A stretch of 64,000 nucleotides of DNA from Trileptium ribeirensis (taxonomy: Eukaryota; Nematoda; Enoplea; Enoplida; Thoracostomopsidae), in NCBI GenBank assembly GCA_030248225.1, contig JASANE010011810.1:1-64000 (forward strand), in the 5' to 3' direction. The notes beneath the pieces are model-generated. The model saw only the letters and a list, made by a program, of their open reading frames with translations, made no database searches and was not told the origin of the DNA. The translations under genes were made by a program, and so were the position numbers. Position 1 is the stretch's first letter. Every line of letters starts with the position of its first letter. Of the stretch, positions 37,501-48,341 are shown in pieces.

Positions 37501-38850
37501 GGAGACGACATTAACCACTTCAGTCTACTCAGTGCGTCAAATTACCTTACGTAAGACTAACTTTATTTTTTTTGGATTTTGGGACACCTGAGGCTCACAT
37601 TGGGAGTAGTGTCCTTCTGTGGCCAAACTCCTTATAGGAACTTCGGAGACGAAAATTAACCACTTCAATCGACTCAGCGGATCAAATTGCCTTATGTCAA
37701 ACTAACTTTATTTTTCGATTTTTGGACACACGAGGTTCACATAAGACTGGTGCCGTTGCTAGGGTACCTTGTCCGTACCAGAACCTAGGAAACAATAATT
37801 AATCACACAAATCGCCTCAGCGGATCAAATTACCTTATATGAGAATAACGTCATTTTTTTTTGATTTTGGACTCTGAAGGCTCATATTGGGAGTAATGCC
37901 TTTTTGTGCGTATTCTGACGCCCATAACTCATTATAGGAACTTCGGATACGAAATTAACCACTTCAGTCTACTCAGTGCGTCAAATTACCTTACGTAAGA
38001 CTAACTTTATTTTTTTGGATTTTTGGACACCTGAGGCTCACATTGGGAGTAGTGTCGTTCTGTGGCCATAACTCCTTATAGGAACTTCGGAGACGAAAAT
38101 TAACTACTCCAATCGACTCAATGGGTCAAATTACATTAAGTGATACTAAGTATATATCTTCGAATTTTGACACCATAGGCTCATATTAAGAGTGGTGTCC
38201 TTCTATGGATACCCTGACCCCCCAAACTCCTTACCGAAAGCTCGACGAAACTTAACCACTGCAATCGACTTAGCGGGTTAAATTACCTTAAGAGAGACTG
38301 ACTTCATTTTTTCGATTTTTGAACATCTGAGGGTCATATAGGAGTAGTTCCGTTAAGATGGCGCCGTGTACTTACGCGAGCCTCGGGAATATTTAACACT
38401 CAAATCGACTCAGCTAGTCGAATTACGTTATATGAGATAAATATATTGTTTTTGATTACTGAACCTCTCAGGCTCGTATAAAAGTGGTGCACTCCCGATG
38501 GTACCATTGACCCACCCACATGGCGCCTCACCTGTACCTCGGAGACGAAAATTATGGAAACTAATCAGCGGATCAAATTATCTTACATGAGAATAATATT
38601 TTCGATTTTTCGACCCCTGAGGCTCATATTGGGATTGGTGCCTTCTGTGGGTAATAGGACCCACTATAAATCCTTACCGAATTTCTCAGACGAAACTTAA
38701 CCACTTCAATAAGCTGAGCAGGTCAAATATAAAAATATCTTATATGAGATTAACTTCATTATTGCTATTTCGGAACCACGAGGCTCATATTGTAAGTTGT
38801 GCCCTTCTGTGGGTACCCTAACCTTCCTATAACTGCTTAGCGGGCTATTG
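34505..38850. repeat. satellite-like tandem array with higher-order structure
   Basis: About 28 monomers of about 140-165 bp. Each holds a CAAATTACCTTATGTGAGAC box, then ACTTTATTTTTTCGATTTT, then GAGGCTCATATTGGGAGTGG, then ACCTCGGAGACGAAAATTAA. Monomer variants recur in a fixed order. The variant with CATGAGGATCATATAGGAG and the CGTTTCGAGTG phrase returns at about 35325, 36070 and (mutated) 36990. A GGACTGGTGCCGTTGCTAGG variant returns at about 35625, 36383, 37297 and 37745. This is a higher-order repeat of about 5-6 monomers. The right edge is degraded. The array lies in the intron between the two Ig3 exons. Confidence 0.9.
35013..35298 (+). mobile_element. tRNA-derived SINE inserted in the tandem array
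   Basis: The SINE spans 35021-35290, flanked by the 8-bp duplication TCCTTTTA (35013-35020, 35291-35298). The head has a pol III A box (GTGGCCGAGTGGTTAGAGC) and B box (GTTCGAATCC) at 35031-35085. The T stem does not pair well, so it is tRNA-derived rather than a working tRNA. The body starts CTCCTTGGGCAAGGGACTC, a motif seen in several invertebrate SINE bodies, and the tail is T/A-rich (CTTTATCTTTTTA). A monomer at about 36051-36075 (CTTCCTTTTATCGATTTTTG) shows the uninterrupted target. Confidence 0.82.
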
Positions 38851-39372
38851 TGGGTAAGGCTTCACGCCCAAACATATATACAATACTCTCTACAATAATT
38901 ATTGACAGTCGCCTTACGAGCGAGCGAGCAACTAGTGAGAAGTGAGCGAACTACGAAATTACAAAATAAAATTATATCAAGCAGCGATCAATTATGCGGA
39001 GTACTGTAGAGATTTCAAGCTTGCCTAATATGAGCTAACGCGCGAATCAATTCGCCCTGTGTAAGTTGCGTTATGTGTGCCAACCTTAAAACCCCCTAAC
39101 AAAAATGTTTAACACCATTATGCGACTAGTAAGAACTATTCGCTTCGCTCGTCTGATTTGTAGTTTGTTTTTACTTTACCAGAAGCTTTGCAGTAAGAGA
39201 ACTACTACTATAAAATGCATATCTTCATTCAACCCATAAGAAACATAACAATAGATTAAGTATGTGACCACAAAATTATGCCATTTTACCATTTTACTGT
39301 TCTACCTTCATGGTGATTCGAAATGGTCTTATACCATTTATTGTGCAAAAACACAAAAAAATTGATTCTCAC
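38851..39372. other. receptor intron, no features
   Basis: AT-rich DNA between the tandem array and the Ig3 exon. Nothing is recognised. Confidence 0.5.
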
Positions 39373-39526
39373 TCAAACGTAATTTCTTCATGATCCTTAA
39401 GCCATTGAATATTGGGAAGAGGGTGTGCGTTAACCGCACATTCAAGAGTTACGCTTGAACCTTCATTGACGATTTGATCCATTGGCTCGGCCGCAAATAT
39501 CGGCGGTCCAGGAAGTGCTGAACGAT
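39373..39526 (-). CDS. DCC: DCC/neogenin-like receptor exon: N-terminal half of Ig domain 3
   Basis: The 154-nt exon has an acceptor CTATTCAG before t39526 and a donor TTTGA|GTGAGA after t39373. It reads RSALPGPPIFAAEPMDQIV, then NEGSSVTLECAVNAHPLPNI, then QWLKDHEEITF. It has the first Ig cysteine (LEC) and the core Trp (QWLKD), as in DCC Ig3 (VLECCVSGYPPPSFTWLRG). It carries two nucleotides into the next exon, making an Asp codon. Confidence 0.91.
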
Positions 39527-40318
39527 CTGAATAGCAATCAATAATATAATATATAAATTATAGCCTTTAAGATCTAGAACAAATAAATTATTTCCGACAC
39601 TGATTTGATATGAAAATTTTACAGACTGGCAATCCTACTTACTCGTCAGTAATGTACGTATAGTACTCGCGAGGAATGATGCTGTTCGTTCTTAACATTT
39701 TAAATATTGTTAAATAGGCTTTCGAAAATTCGACAAATATAGCGCGATTTTTAAATTTAAAAGACGATCAAAAATATTAGATAAAAACTTAATTTTGTTC
39801 CATTTCTGTTCCATAATTCGCTCGTTAGGAACTTGACGATCAGTTCTGGACTGTAACTTCGAATCAGGCTACGAAAATTGAATATTGAGCAAATCTTTAC
39901 GTTTTCACGATCTCATGAGAAAGGGTTATCCACTTTTCTTAGAACCTTAGTCAATTGACAATCTTTACTGAGCATATCATAAAAACTTGAAACATTTTAC
40001 ACGAATGCATAATAGGCACTGAGAGTATTTTTGTTTGTAAACAATGTACCTTTTGACAATATCTAAATTGACTGCTATTAAAAAGCGGGTAGAGCAATGC
40101 AAATTAATTAACAACCTTTGTTGCAGTCCAAAGTAATAGAATAATGTCTTGAAACAACGCCTTTGTCCCGTACATTTACGAAAAAAACTTGAGAATTGAG
40201 AAATATGCAATAAGTAGCAAATAAATATTATTTTCAAAATAATTATAAAATTTCTAGGTAACAAGTACTTCCTCTAAGGTCTGTAAAACATCCACGTAGA
40301 AAAACGATCATCACTTAC
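39527..40318. other. receptor intron, no features
   Basis: An 0.8-kb intron between Ig2 and Ig3. The 95-codon minus-strand frame at 39977-40264 is AT-driven and has no domain. Confidence 0.6.
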
Positions 40319-40474
40319 TTTGCTTTCGAACATTCAAACGCCCATCAATACTTGTTCGCGATTTGTCGAGATTTTCAATTTTGCATTTATAAGTAGCTTT
40401 GTCCGAATATTGAGCTTTGTTTATTTCCAAGGAACCGGTTATCGGAAGGATTGAAAGCCGATTCTCGCTGTTGA
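40319..40474 (-). CDS. DCC: DCC/neogenin-like receptor exon: C-terminal half of Ig domain 2
   Basis: The 156-nt exon has an acceptor TTGTTTAG before a40474 and a donor CAAA|GTAAGTG after t40319. It reads NSENRLSILPITGSLEINK, then AQYSDKATYKCKIENLDKS, then RTSIDGRLNVRKQ. DCC Ig2 has [20 protein letters not shown] and CSARNPASSRTGNEAEVRI. The Tyr-x-Cys is present. The Asp-x-Gly of the motif is Asp-Lys-Ala here. This is the most 5' receptor exon that I can recognise; Ig1, the signal peptide and the first half of Ig2 are not found. Confidence 0.86.
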
Positions 40475-41036
40475 CTAAACAAAACAAATTATGCCGAAAT
40501 ATCAGATGATGCATAAAATTAAATAAATTTCCACTTTCAATACTGATTATCGTTCTACTACTGGCAAAATGATGAATTTTCGAATCTTACAAAAGTAACC
40601 TGGCCATATAGAAGTACACAAAGGCAACGGCAATGTTTATTTAATTAGAAATTTCGAGCGGATTTTGATTATGACATCCGAAGTTGATCAAGTATTGTCC
40701 ATCGCACTGCGTCGCCTTAATTTTGCATTATTGAACAATGTCAGGGTTTCGCCAGGGGATTGATACCCCATGCCGCGCAGATCACCACTATTGCCCATCT
40801 ACCCGTCGCCGAAAATTTGATCCCTTAAATTTGTAATTTCGATCATAGGATATTTTCACCTCCAAGCGAACGTAAGGGGCAAATTTGGTGAATTTTCGAA
40901 TTTGTTGCCGATCAAAATTACAAAACGATGTAATAGTGACACAAACACGCACATAAAACGGATACACATTATATTATAAAATATAGTACCACGAACCGTC
41001 TCCCCAGGAAGTCTGAGACAGATACACCCTCTTTAT
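40475..41036. other. DNA between receptor exon and TTAA element
   Basis: It is expected to be the intron upstream of the Ig2 exon. No upstream exon is recognised on the minus strand. Confidence 0.4.
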
Positions 41037-41513
41037 TTAACCCTCCAAGGACTGCGGGGGAGTCTGAGAGGCCCCTGGCCCTGTGTTTCATTAACAAAAG
41101 CTTACTGTTTAGAGCTAGATTGCTGCAATTCAGTGAGAATTCATAATTCACTCAGACGCTAATTCTGCTGCTTTTACAATTTTTGTCCCGTTCGACCCAG
41201 GGCCTCACAGACCCCCCCTCAGTGCTAGGAGTGTGCAGGAATTTAGCCTTCAAGTATGTAAATTTTTTCACCTTTTCCGGTCTGAGGGTGTGTCTGACAG
41301 GCCCCCGTGATCATATTGCACTGTATCATACTATTTTCAAGTCAGTAAGTAAAATATATAATGGTACAAAACAGCGTAACTATCTTTTAATGTTGATAGC
41401 TAACCCAGAAATCCATAAAAGAAGCAATCATAGTTACTTTTCTAAAGGAGGCCTCCGAGACCCCCCGCCAGTTCTAAGAAGGTGTGTGAAAAGCCCAGTC
41501 CTTGGAGGGTTAA
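41037..41513. mobile_element. TTAA-target MITE (piggyBac/Kolobok type)
   Basis: The element spans 41041-41509 (469 bp). Its termini are CCCTCCAAGGACTG on the left and CAGTCCTTGGAGGG on the right, perfect inverted repeats of 14 bp. TTAA occurs on both sides (41037-41040, 41510-41513). TTAA duplication with CCC ends is typical of piggyBac-like elements; Kolobok also uses TTAA. The interior has further GTCTGAGAGGCCCC/GGGCCTCACAGAC inverted motifs. No transposase is present. Confidence 0.87.
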
Positions 41514-43747
41514 AGAAGCCAGCCATAACCCGGCAATGTGTGGCATAAACAATAGAAGTGCAAGATTTTTGGGTCCTTGCGAATAGGAACTCGTTATGCA
41601 AAAAATTTTATCTATATTTTGATGCTTTTATTAAATTTATTTCCTCGTGATGAAAATTTGGTCAAAATATGCTCGGAAAATCTTTAAAAAGTAATGGTCC
41701 CGCAGATTTAACACCGGCCATAGCTAAGATTATCATGTTGAGTAACCTTGAAAAATCCTGAGACATTTTAGATTCACCTTTCAGATAGTTCCGCTATGGT
41801 GTGTTTGGGTAATTTCATTATGCCTACATGTCTTTTCTTAGGTTTGGGACTTTTGCTTGCCTCACAATCGAAAACATAACAGATGTTGGCCACTGTCTGT
41901 ATACGACAGGACTGTGGACAGGACTCTCAGGGACAATACATATGTGGATATTTGGCGGTTTGGTTATGCGGGATGTCGTTATTGGACTCATTCGAAACAG
42001 AAAACGCGTTTTCGCAGTTGAGTACCCTGATTATAGATTAATTCTGTGCTAATCAACCAGCGTCTATCAGATTCATTGATTTAACTAATCAAGAATCAGC
42101 GTGGCAGAAATCGCAGAACTGTGTCATTGTTTACGGTGACAATGTATTTTAAGAACATCAGTTTGTAGGCCAGAGAAAAAACAGTTCTTTTGGTTAAATA
42201 TTTTTTCGTTTGGTTTATTGTTTTTGAGCCGTATGGCTTACCACCAAGATGAGCACAATCGAAGATGACGTTGCTCGCTTGCACGTATGTTTGTTTATTC
42301 ATTTGCTTATAGTATAGTCATATAAGGATCGAAACTTAGGCTAAAACGTTAGGCTTAGGTTTAGTGTATCACCAATGGCATAGCATACAGTGCAGTTATC
42401 CAGCTGGGGTTTACTTTGGCAGTATACGCTTAGATCATCTGGTGACAAATTTATAATATCCTCCGAGCACTAGGGAGTGTTTTTGGTTTGAGTCAAGATT
42501 TAAGCGTCAAACTGTTTATTATGGAAATAAACATTCGTTACACATGTTGGCGTGAAAATTCAGGAGGGCGGCATAATATCCTTTCATTTCGTTCTATCAA
42601 CAATAATATTCTACTAATAAAATGAAAAATAATATTCTATTAATGAAACATAGTAGTCTATTTTCTCAATAACAAACTTCAACAGTCCACAAACTGGTTT
42701 CAAATCGAAAAAACGCACGCCTTTTTCTAAACAAAGTCTCTCCAATGTTTTTGATCTTCAACAATTGCGTACCTGATTTCGGTTGGTCTTTTGCACTAAA
42801 ATCTTGACATAGAGTACGATTCCAAATTTTATAAAAATATTAATATGAATTCACCATATTTCACTCAATATGTTTCTCTGTAAATAGCCGTCGCTAATAA
42901 AATTCATTTTCCACTAGTAAGTTCGGGAACAAGTTTACTTCTTCCATAAGTGACAATAACAATAAAGTTTGTCCACTCTTTCTTGTCCATTGAAACCAAC
43001 ACTTTGTTACTAGATAAACATTGTCAACTTAATTTTACTACGCAGCCATAGCACTATCCCGCTCCAGGTTGAACTGATGGGGAATATTAGGTCGCCTGGA
43101 GCTATAATATGCGGAACGCTCTGGTGACAGATATGTTCATTAGCCATTGAGCTGTCTGGGAGCGAGCCAAGCTTGAAAACGGGTCAATAATATTGATCCG
43201 TGACCCGTAACTGAAGTCCATGTAGTTATGAATAACCGAAGATGAGGTATTCGTGTCGCCCCGAGAAACCCAGAAACGAACAGTGTCAAAATTAACCGTA
43301 CTCGCCGAATTAAACTATTAACTAAATTGTTTCACCCCCTACTCTCAGAATCCATACTATTAATTCATTAGCTTTTCAGTATTTTTAAATTTTTTTAGCA
43401 AAACGTAACTTTTTGGAAAAAGCACGAGATTGACTGTGTTTTACAAAATAGTGCCAAATAAATGTATAAATGTTTTAAAACTTGTTAATCATTTGGTATT
43501 TCGTCTTATCCATCCGTATAGTTTCACTATATATGGTCTTGGTACAATTTAAATGTGGAAGCTAATTTTAGTACCGTGTCGATGAAAACCAATCTATCTG
43601 AAGTTGGCAAAATGATTTCCCAGGACCACCCAAGAAAATGAGAGTCAGATAAACACTAAACAGAAACTGCCCTTGTAATATTGTGAGAGTATTTTGCCTC
43701 ACAATAACTTGTTTTGTATATAATTTTGAGCTAATTGCTTTGTACAG
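41514..43747. other. interval between the two genes' visible exons
   Basis: No exon is recognised on either strand. A plus-strand frame of 74 codons (41828-42052) follows a TTTTCTTAG-like acceptor and is hydrophobic near its end (IHMWIFGGLVMRDVVIGLI), but it shows no known domain. A CTGGAGC/GCTCCAGG inverted pair lies at 43061-43103. Confidence 0.4.
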
Positions 43748-43828
43748 GAAATGCAAAACAGGCTTGACGAAGCTGAAGTGGCTGCGTTGAAAGGCGGCAA
43801 AAAGGTTATCCAGAAGTTGGAGCAACGG
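43748..43828 (+). CDS. Mhc: muscle myosin heavy chain, tail exon (fifth from last)
   Basis: The 81-nt exon has an acceptor TTTGTACAG and a donor CGG|GTAAGA. It reads EMQNRLDEAEVAALKGGKKV then IQKLEQR. The ALKGGKK.IQKLE.R block is one of the most conserved parts of the light-meromyosin rod of muscle myosin II in animals. It is a heptad coiled coil that packs into the thick filament. It starts and ends on codon boundaries (phase 0 both sides). The upstream exons, including the motor domain, are not recognised anywhere to the left. Confidence 0.9.
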
Positions 43829-45929
43829 GTAAGATTTGTAGGAAGTTTTAAGTGATTTGAGCCGTATTTTCTCTCTCATCTATCTAAACCTATAACCATG
43901 CGAATCTGACGTAGAAGCTACCAAAAGGACGTAGAAGCTGCCAGAAATAAATGTTGAGTTTTGAACCAACGCAGACCTAATTGTCGACATCGAACAAATT
44001 TTCTTTATCTGCGAACAGCTACTTGGCAAACTGTTGAACAAATTTAAAAAGCTATAAAAAAATTAGATCAGATATAGAACAACATTTAAACGTTTTTCCA
44101 ACAAAACTGCAAAATTTCTCTAATGATTTTCAATCGCGAATACAAAGTATTTTAACCTCATGTTGTATTACCGTGATATCCTACAAGCTTTCGGGCTTTA
44201 TAATACAAACAAGGTTCAAAAGAAAATTAGCATCTTGGTAGCAGCGATATATACTGAAGAACCACACGTTCATTAGCGGTGATGGCAATGAATGCATGTC
44301 AGTAACATAAGTCATATCACATATCACATAAAAGTATGCTACAAGCTATCATTATACTACAAACTAATTGTAACACAGTTTAGTGCTCGTTTAGAGGTTT
44401 GTATACATGGTGGTGCAGCTTTCTGGTTCCAGACTCGTGTTGTCGTACTTCTGTGAACTCATGGTAACCGTACCTACAAGTGTTTTTTTTGCACAGAAAC
44501 AATGCTACCACCACTACTTGTTTAAATATCAGGGCGATGTTGTTTCGCTGTATAACAGCGATTATGCTTAACTATCGTAATGAGCAACATATCGTACCAA
44601 TATTTTACTTGCATTTATATCATATAATCAATCCAGCATGTGCGTTATTGCGAAATGTGAAAACATATAAAGTATTTAGTTATCTGATAGATTGAAATAT
44701 AACTTTGCTGTTAGGAAATGGATGAATTAGTTTATGAGTCTACTTTTAGTGCGTGCAACCGAGATCAAGTTAGTTTACAACATCCAAATCGATGTCTGCC
44801 CAAAAACCACGATTTTACTTTATGTACGTGGACATGATAAACGATAAAGCTACGCGCATGCGCTGTTGGCAGTCACTATTTAATGATTTACCACCGCAAA
44901 TTACGGATAGCGTACATTTGAAAACACGATTCCAATCGCATTTTTATCTCAATTGTTTAATGAATTCATGGACTACAAACACATGTATGTTACTGAGCAT
45001 GACATCTTATGAACGCTACCCCAACATACGGAGTCGGCAAATAGTTTACGTATATCACGGATCCTTTGTTCGCATTCGTTACTCTGCGAACCTGATGACA
45101 AAATGGTGGCCGTCAATTTTTACACAATTCAGGTTCTGATAATCAACAACGTGCACGCACCTAAAAGTGGACTCGCGCATAACGAAGTGAGGCATGCATG
45201 CAATAGTTATGGACAGATATGTCGACCCTGGCTGTATTTCTGAATCCAAACGTGCCGGTTGTTGTAGTACACATGTGCCCATATCTGTTCAAGATTTTGA
45301 ATCAACTACGTACATTGTAATTATGTGTCCTAAACTAGATTGTGTTAGTGGACAGCGAAAATTTGACTTCCCTTATTCATAGTGTATCCCTTAAAAATAC
45401 TGTGACAGACATTTGTGTTTACGATTACTGTCGAGTTCAGAAGGTTACACTTTATCAAAAGATATGAGTTATTATAACGTTAGACCTGAATTTTAGTTTG
45501 AAGTTGAACATTTAAGAATGCTTGAAAGCCAAATAAATATATTGTTGATGACCACATTATAAATTGCAGTATATAACTTTATGCTTAATATACTATTTTC
45601 ACATCGTTATGCGTTGCAGTTTACTGTTGTTAAGACATGATTTTTAATTATTGTGATTTCGCTTGCTAATATATAAGTTTATCAGTATTTAACGGTACAA
45701 ATCGGTGTATCAAGCACTATTTTATCTTAGAAATTTTTTGTAAAAAACGTTTTAGTGTATGTGATCTTAAAAGTCAAATATCTAATGTGTCAGCTGCTAA
45801 ACAAAATTAGACTAAACGCTATTGTGTTCCCATGGTAACTACGTAACTACTAGTCTCAATGGACACAGAGATGTGTTTGCAAATATCTGTGCCTATCTGA
45901 GATACACTTTGTTTGAGTTGCTCTTTTAG
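43829..45929. other. myosin intron, no features
   Basis: A 2.1-kb intron, GT-AG. A 115-codon frame at 44792-45139 and short frames around it have no domain. The interval looks non-coding. Confidence 0.55.
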
Positions 45930-46034
45930 GTTCGTGACCTAGAACACGACTTGGAATCCGAAAATCGCCGCTATCAAGATGCCGAGAAAAATGTTCGTAA
46001 AATGGATCGCCGTGTGAAGGAATTGGAATTTCAA
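45930..46034 (+). CDS. Mhc: muscle myosin heavy chain, tail exon (fourth from last)
   Basis: The 105-nt exon has an acceptor TGCTCTTTTAG and a donor CAA|GTAACA. It reads VRDLEHDLESENRRYQDAEK then NVRKMDRRVKELEFQ. It matches the myosin rod (vertebrate VRELENELDGEQRRHADAQK then NLRKSERRVKEL) almost residue for residue. It is phase 0 at both ends and joins directly to the preceding Arg. Confidence 0.93.
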
Positions 46035-46327
46035 GTAACAGACTATCAAAATCTTTGCATTGCATATTACTTTAGCAGAACACAAAATAAACTAGCTGGA
46101 ATATAGCAAGGCATTTATTGTCATATTTCTAATTTTCAAAAACGTTTATTGGAACTTTCCTAAAATTCACCCAGCCTTTTACACTAACGCTTGGATCGAT
46201 TTTGAAAAAGACATTCTTTATAGCTACGACTTAAGAGCTGACATTTATGGCCATATTGCAACCATTGTCCTTTGATCGATATACGCGCTCGTAAAAGTTT
46301 ATGTAACTAGAACTGCTAATCAGGTTT

Positions 46328-46405
46328 AATGAGTAGGCCAATGGTTAGAACAGAAACGCGTAAAGCCTAAGGTCGTGTGTTCGAATCCTACGTCTCCCGA
46401 CGTTT
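46328..46405 (+). other. tRNA-like pol III promoter remnant
   Basis: An A-box-like TAGGCCAATGGTTAGAAC and a perfect B box GTTCGAATCC are spaced as in a tRNA gene. The acceptor ends do not pair (left AATGAG, right GTCTCCCGACG), so it is a SINE head or tRNA pseudogene, not a working tRNA. Confidence 0.5.
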
Positions 46406-47235
46406 TCTGATATTACAAACAATCATGTTAGCTTAAAAATTAGATAAAAAGTGATCAGCAAGAGCCATTTTTAGAATTATTTCTGCCGGTACAATATGTT
46501 GGATTTGATTTTGTTTCCAATAAATAAATATATGTATATGTGCCGTCGATATTACGCACTGAGTGAAGTCATGTTCATCTACTTATTGGACTGCAACAAT
46601 CGATAAAAATTCAGTTTCTAAATTTCTTTTTTGAACAAATTGGGAACCAATGTCGAACAGTATTCGAGAGAACAAGCATTAATAAAACATTTAAAATACA
46701 TTAATAATTCAGGTAAATACATAATGTATATATTTCAAGTAGCAATGTACAAAGATACATTGAGAGAACAGCACTTTATGCTTGACGAACGTAGTGCACA
46801 TATGGTCATTAGAAATCTATAGGCCGATCCCGATGTCCGCGTGTAACCGAGATCCGGCAGTTGTCTCTGCGACGGTATAGCGATTACAGCAGTGACGATC
46901 AAGATGCCTGGCATAACTAATCTAGAATGCAATAGATATTGACACAATGCTTTAAAATTTGCAGTAATGCACTTGAAGAAATGTACAAAGAAATATTACT
47001 ACATATACGAGAATTATATATCGAAAGGAAAACGTATTGAAAATTTTCCATGTTATTAGGAAGCGGGTGCTCGTCTCTCGTTCCATTGCAGTGGCAGTCA
47101 AAGTTTCAAGCACAACTCGTGAGTTAGGTTTGTTCGTGGGAACTCTCTACTTAGCTTCATAGCAAACTCGCTCTTACTTTACAAGTGGATATCTTGGAGC
47201 ATTGTGCCTTTAGTAGCCTGCACAAGATGATTATG

Positions 47236-47312
47236 CTACACGTGCGGTATCGAACGCACGACTAAAAAAATGGGAGACCTGCACAGATTACCACTGCGCC
47301 CAGCGAACAATA
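47236..47312 (-). other. tRNA-like pol III promoter remnant
   Basis: Read on the minus strand: a GGGCGCAGTGGTAATC A box, a CCCATTTTTTTAG loop region, then GTTCGATACCGC as the B box. The acceptor pairing is partial. It is probably a SINE head. Confidence 0.45.
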
Positions 47313-47344
47313 ATATATATGTCTATGCTTATATATTTGTATGC

Positions 47345-48341
47345 ATGATTGAGAACGTAGTGAAGCGTAGTGGAGATTGTGTGTTACAGGGGTGAACTCT
47401 TTTAAATTCCGTCTGTGTGTGTCATCGGCCATAACTCGGGAACGACTTAATCGATTTTCATGATATTGTGCTCATTCGAACCGGCAGAGTCGATTTACCC
47501 TTTGAATCCCCGAGCGTTTTTTGCTGGTTCCAGGGTCAGGGGTCAAAATGTGGGGTTTTGTCCCATTTTACCCCATTTTAGTACCCTTCACGGAAGCAAG
47601 GTCATTTTTATCTCAACTTTCAAATTTTTTGTCTTAATAGGTTTATTTTATAGTAAAATGATAAATGCCGACGCCTATTTTTTTGTTTTTCAATTAAGGC
47701 TCCGGTTCTGGATTTATGGGATTTGAGGTACGGGGGTATGGCGCCCCAATGGATCCTCGACCCAAAATTTGAAAATTTGTTATGGCGTCTTGGGCGGCTG
47801 ATAAGTGTTACTTGGGGGTTTTCGGACATGGGAAATACTTTGCCGGTGCTGGCTTTGCTCTGTGAATCATGGTTCCATGGGTACGGGGGAATGACGCTTC
47901 ATGGTTCGGGGACAGAGGTCAAAATGTTGGTTTTTCACCCCATTTTAGTACTCTTCACGAAAATAAGGTTATATTTTTCTTAACTTTCGAATTTTTTCTC
48001 TGGATGGTTTTATTTCATAGTAAAATGATAAATGCTGATGCCTCTTTTTTGTTTTTCGATTAAGGCTCCGGTTCGGGAGTTGTTGGGTTTGATGTACCAT
48101 CGCGGTTCCTGGACCCAAAACTCGAAAATTTGTTCTGACGTCCTGGGTGGCTGAAAAGTTTCACTTGGGGGTTTTTGGGCATGGGAAACTCAATGCCGGT
48201 GTTAGTTTTGTTCTAACTTGTGCTGCATTGTGTAATATTTACATATAATATATCGACGTATGCTGTCGATAGCTGATTGGCTGTGCATGCAAAAGGCGTA
48301 GGTGTACTTATGCTTCACTATGTTCTGCAATCTCGGTAGAG
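47345..48341. mobile_element. dispersed repeat element, copy 2, with inverted ends
   Basis: The left end GAACGTAGTGAAGCGTAG and the right end (complement of GAACATAGTGAAGCATAAG) are inverted repeats. Inside are two roughly 390-bp tandem units, each with TTATAGTAAAATGATAAATGC, GGCTCCGGTTC, TTGAAAATTTGTT-like and GACGTCCTGGGTGGCTGA-like blocks. The copy at 33155-33860 is in the opposite orientation. The superfamily is not assigned. Confidence 0.65.

Larger units (their letters stand above)
46035..47344. other. myosin intron with tRNA-like remnants
   Basis: It contains a tRNA-like segment at about 46328-46405 on the plus strand (listed separately) and a second one on the minus strand at about 47236-47312. 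There are no exons. Confidence 0.5.

Noticed and set aside
41828..42052. 74-codon plus-strand frame after an acceptor-like site, partly hydrophobic
   Set aside because: No domain, no partner exon and no donor in phase with the myosin exon. Kept only as a remark.
42096..42302. Possible receptor Ig1 exon on the minus strand (SNVIFDCAHLGGKPYG near a GTAAGC donor)
   Set aside because: There is no core Trp, no convincing acceptor and no downstream Ig half. The similarity is too short.
44792..45139. 115-codon plus-strand frame in a myosin intron
   Set aside because: No similarity recognised; it lies wholly within a GT-AG intron between conserved rod exons.
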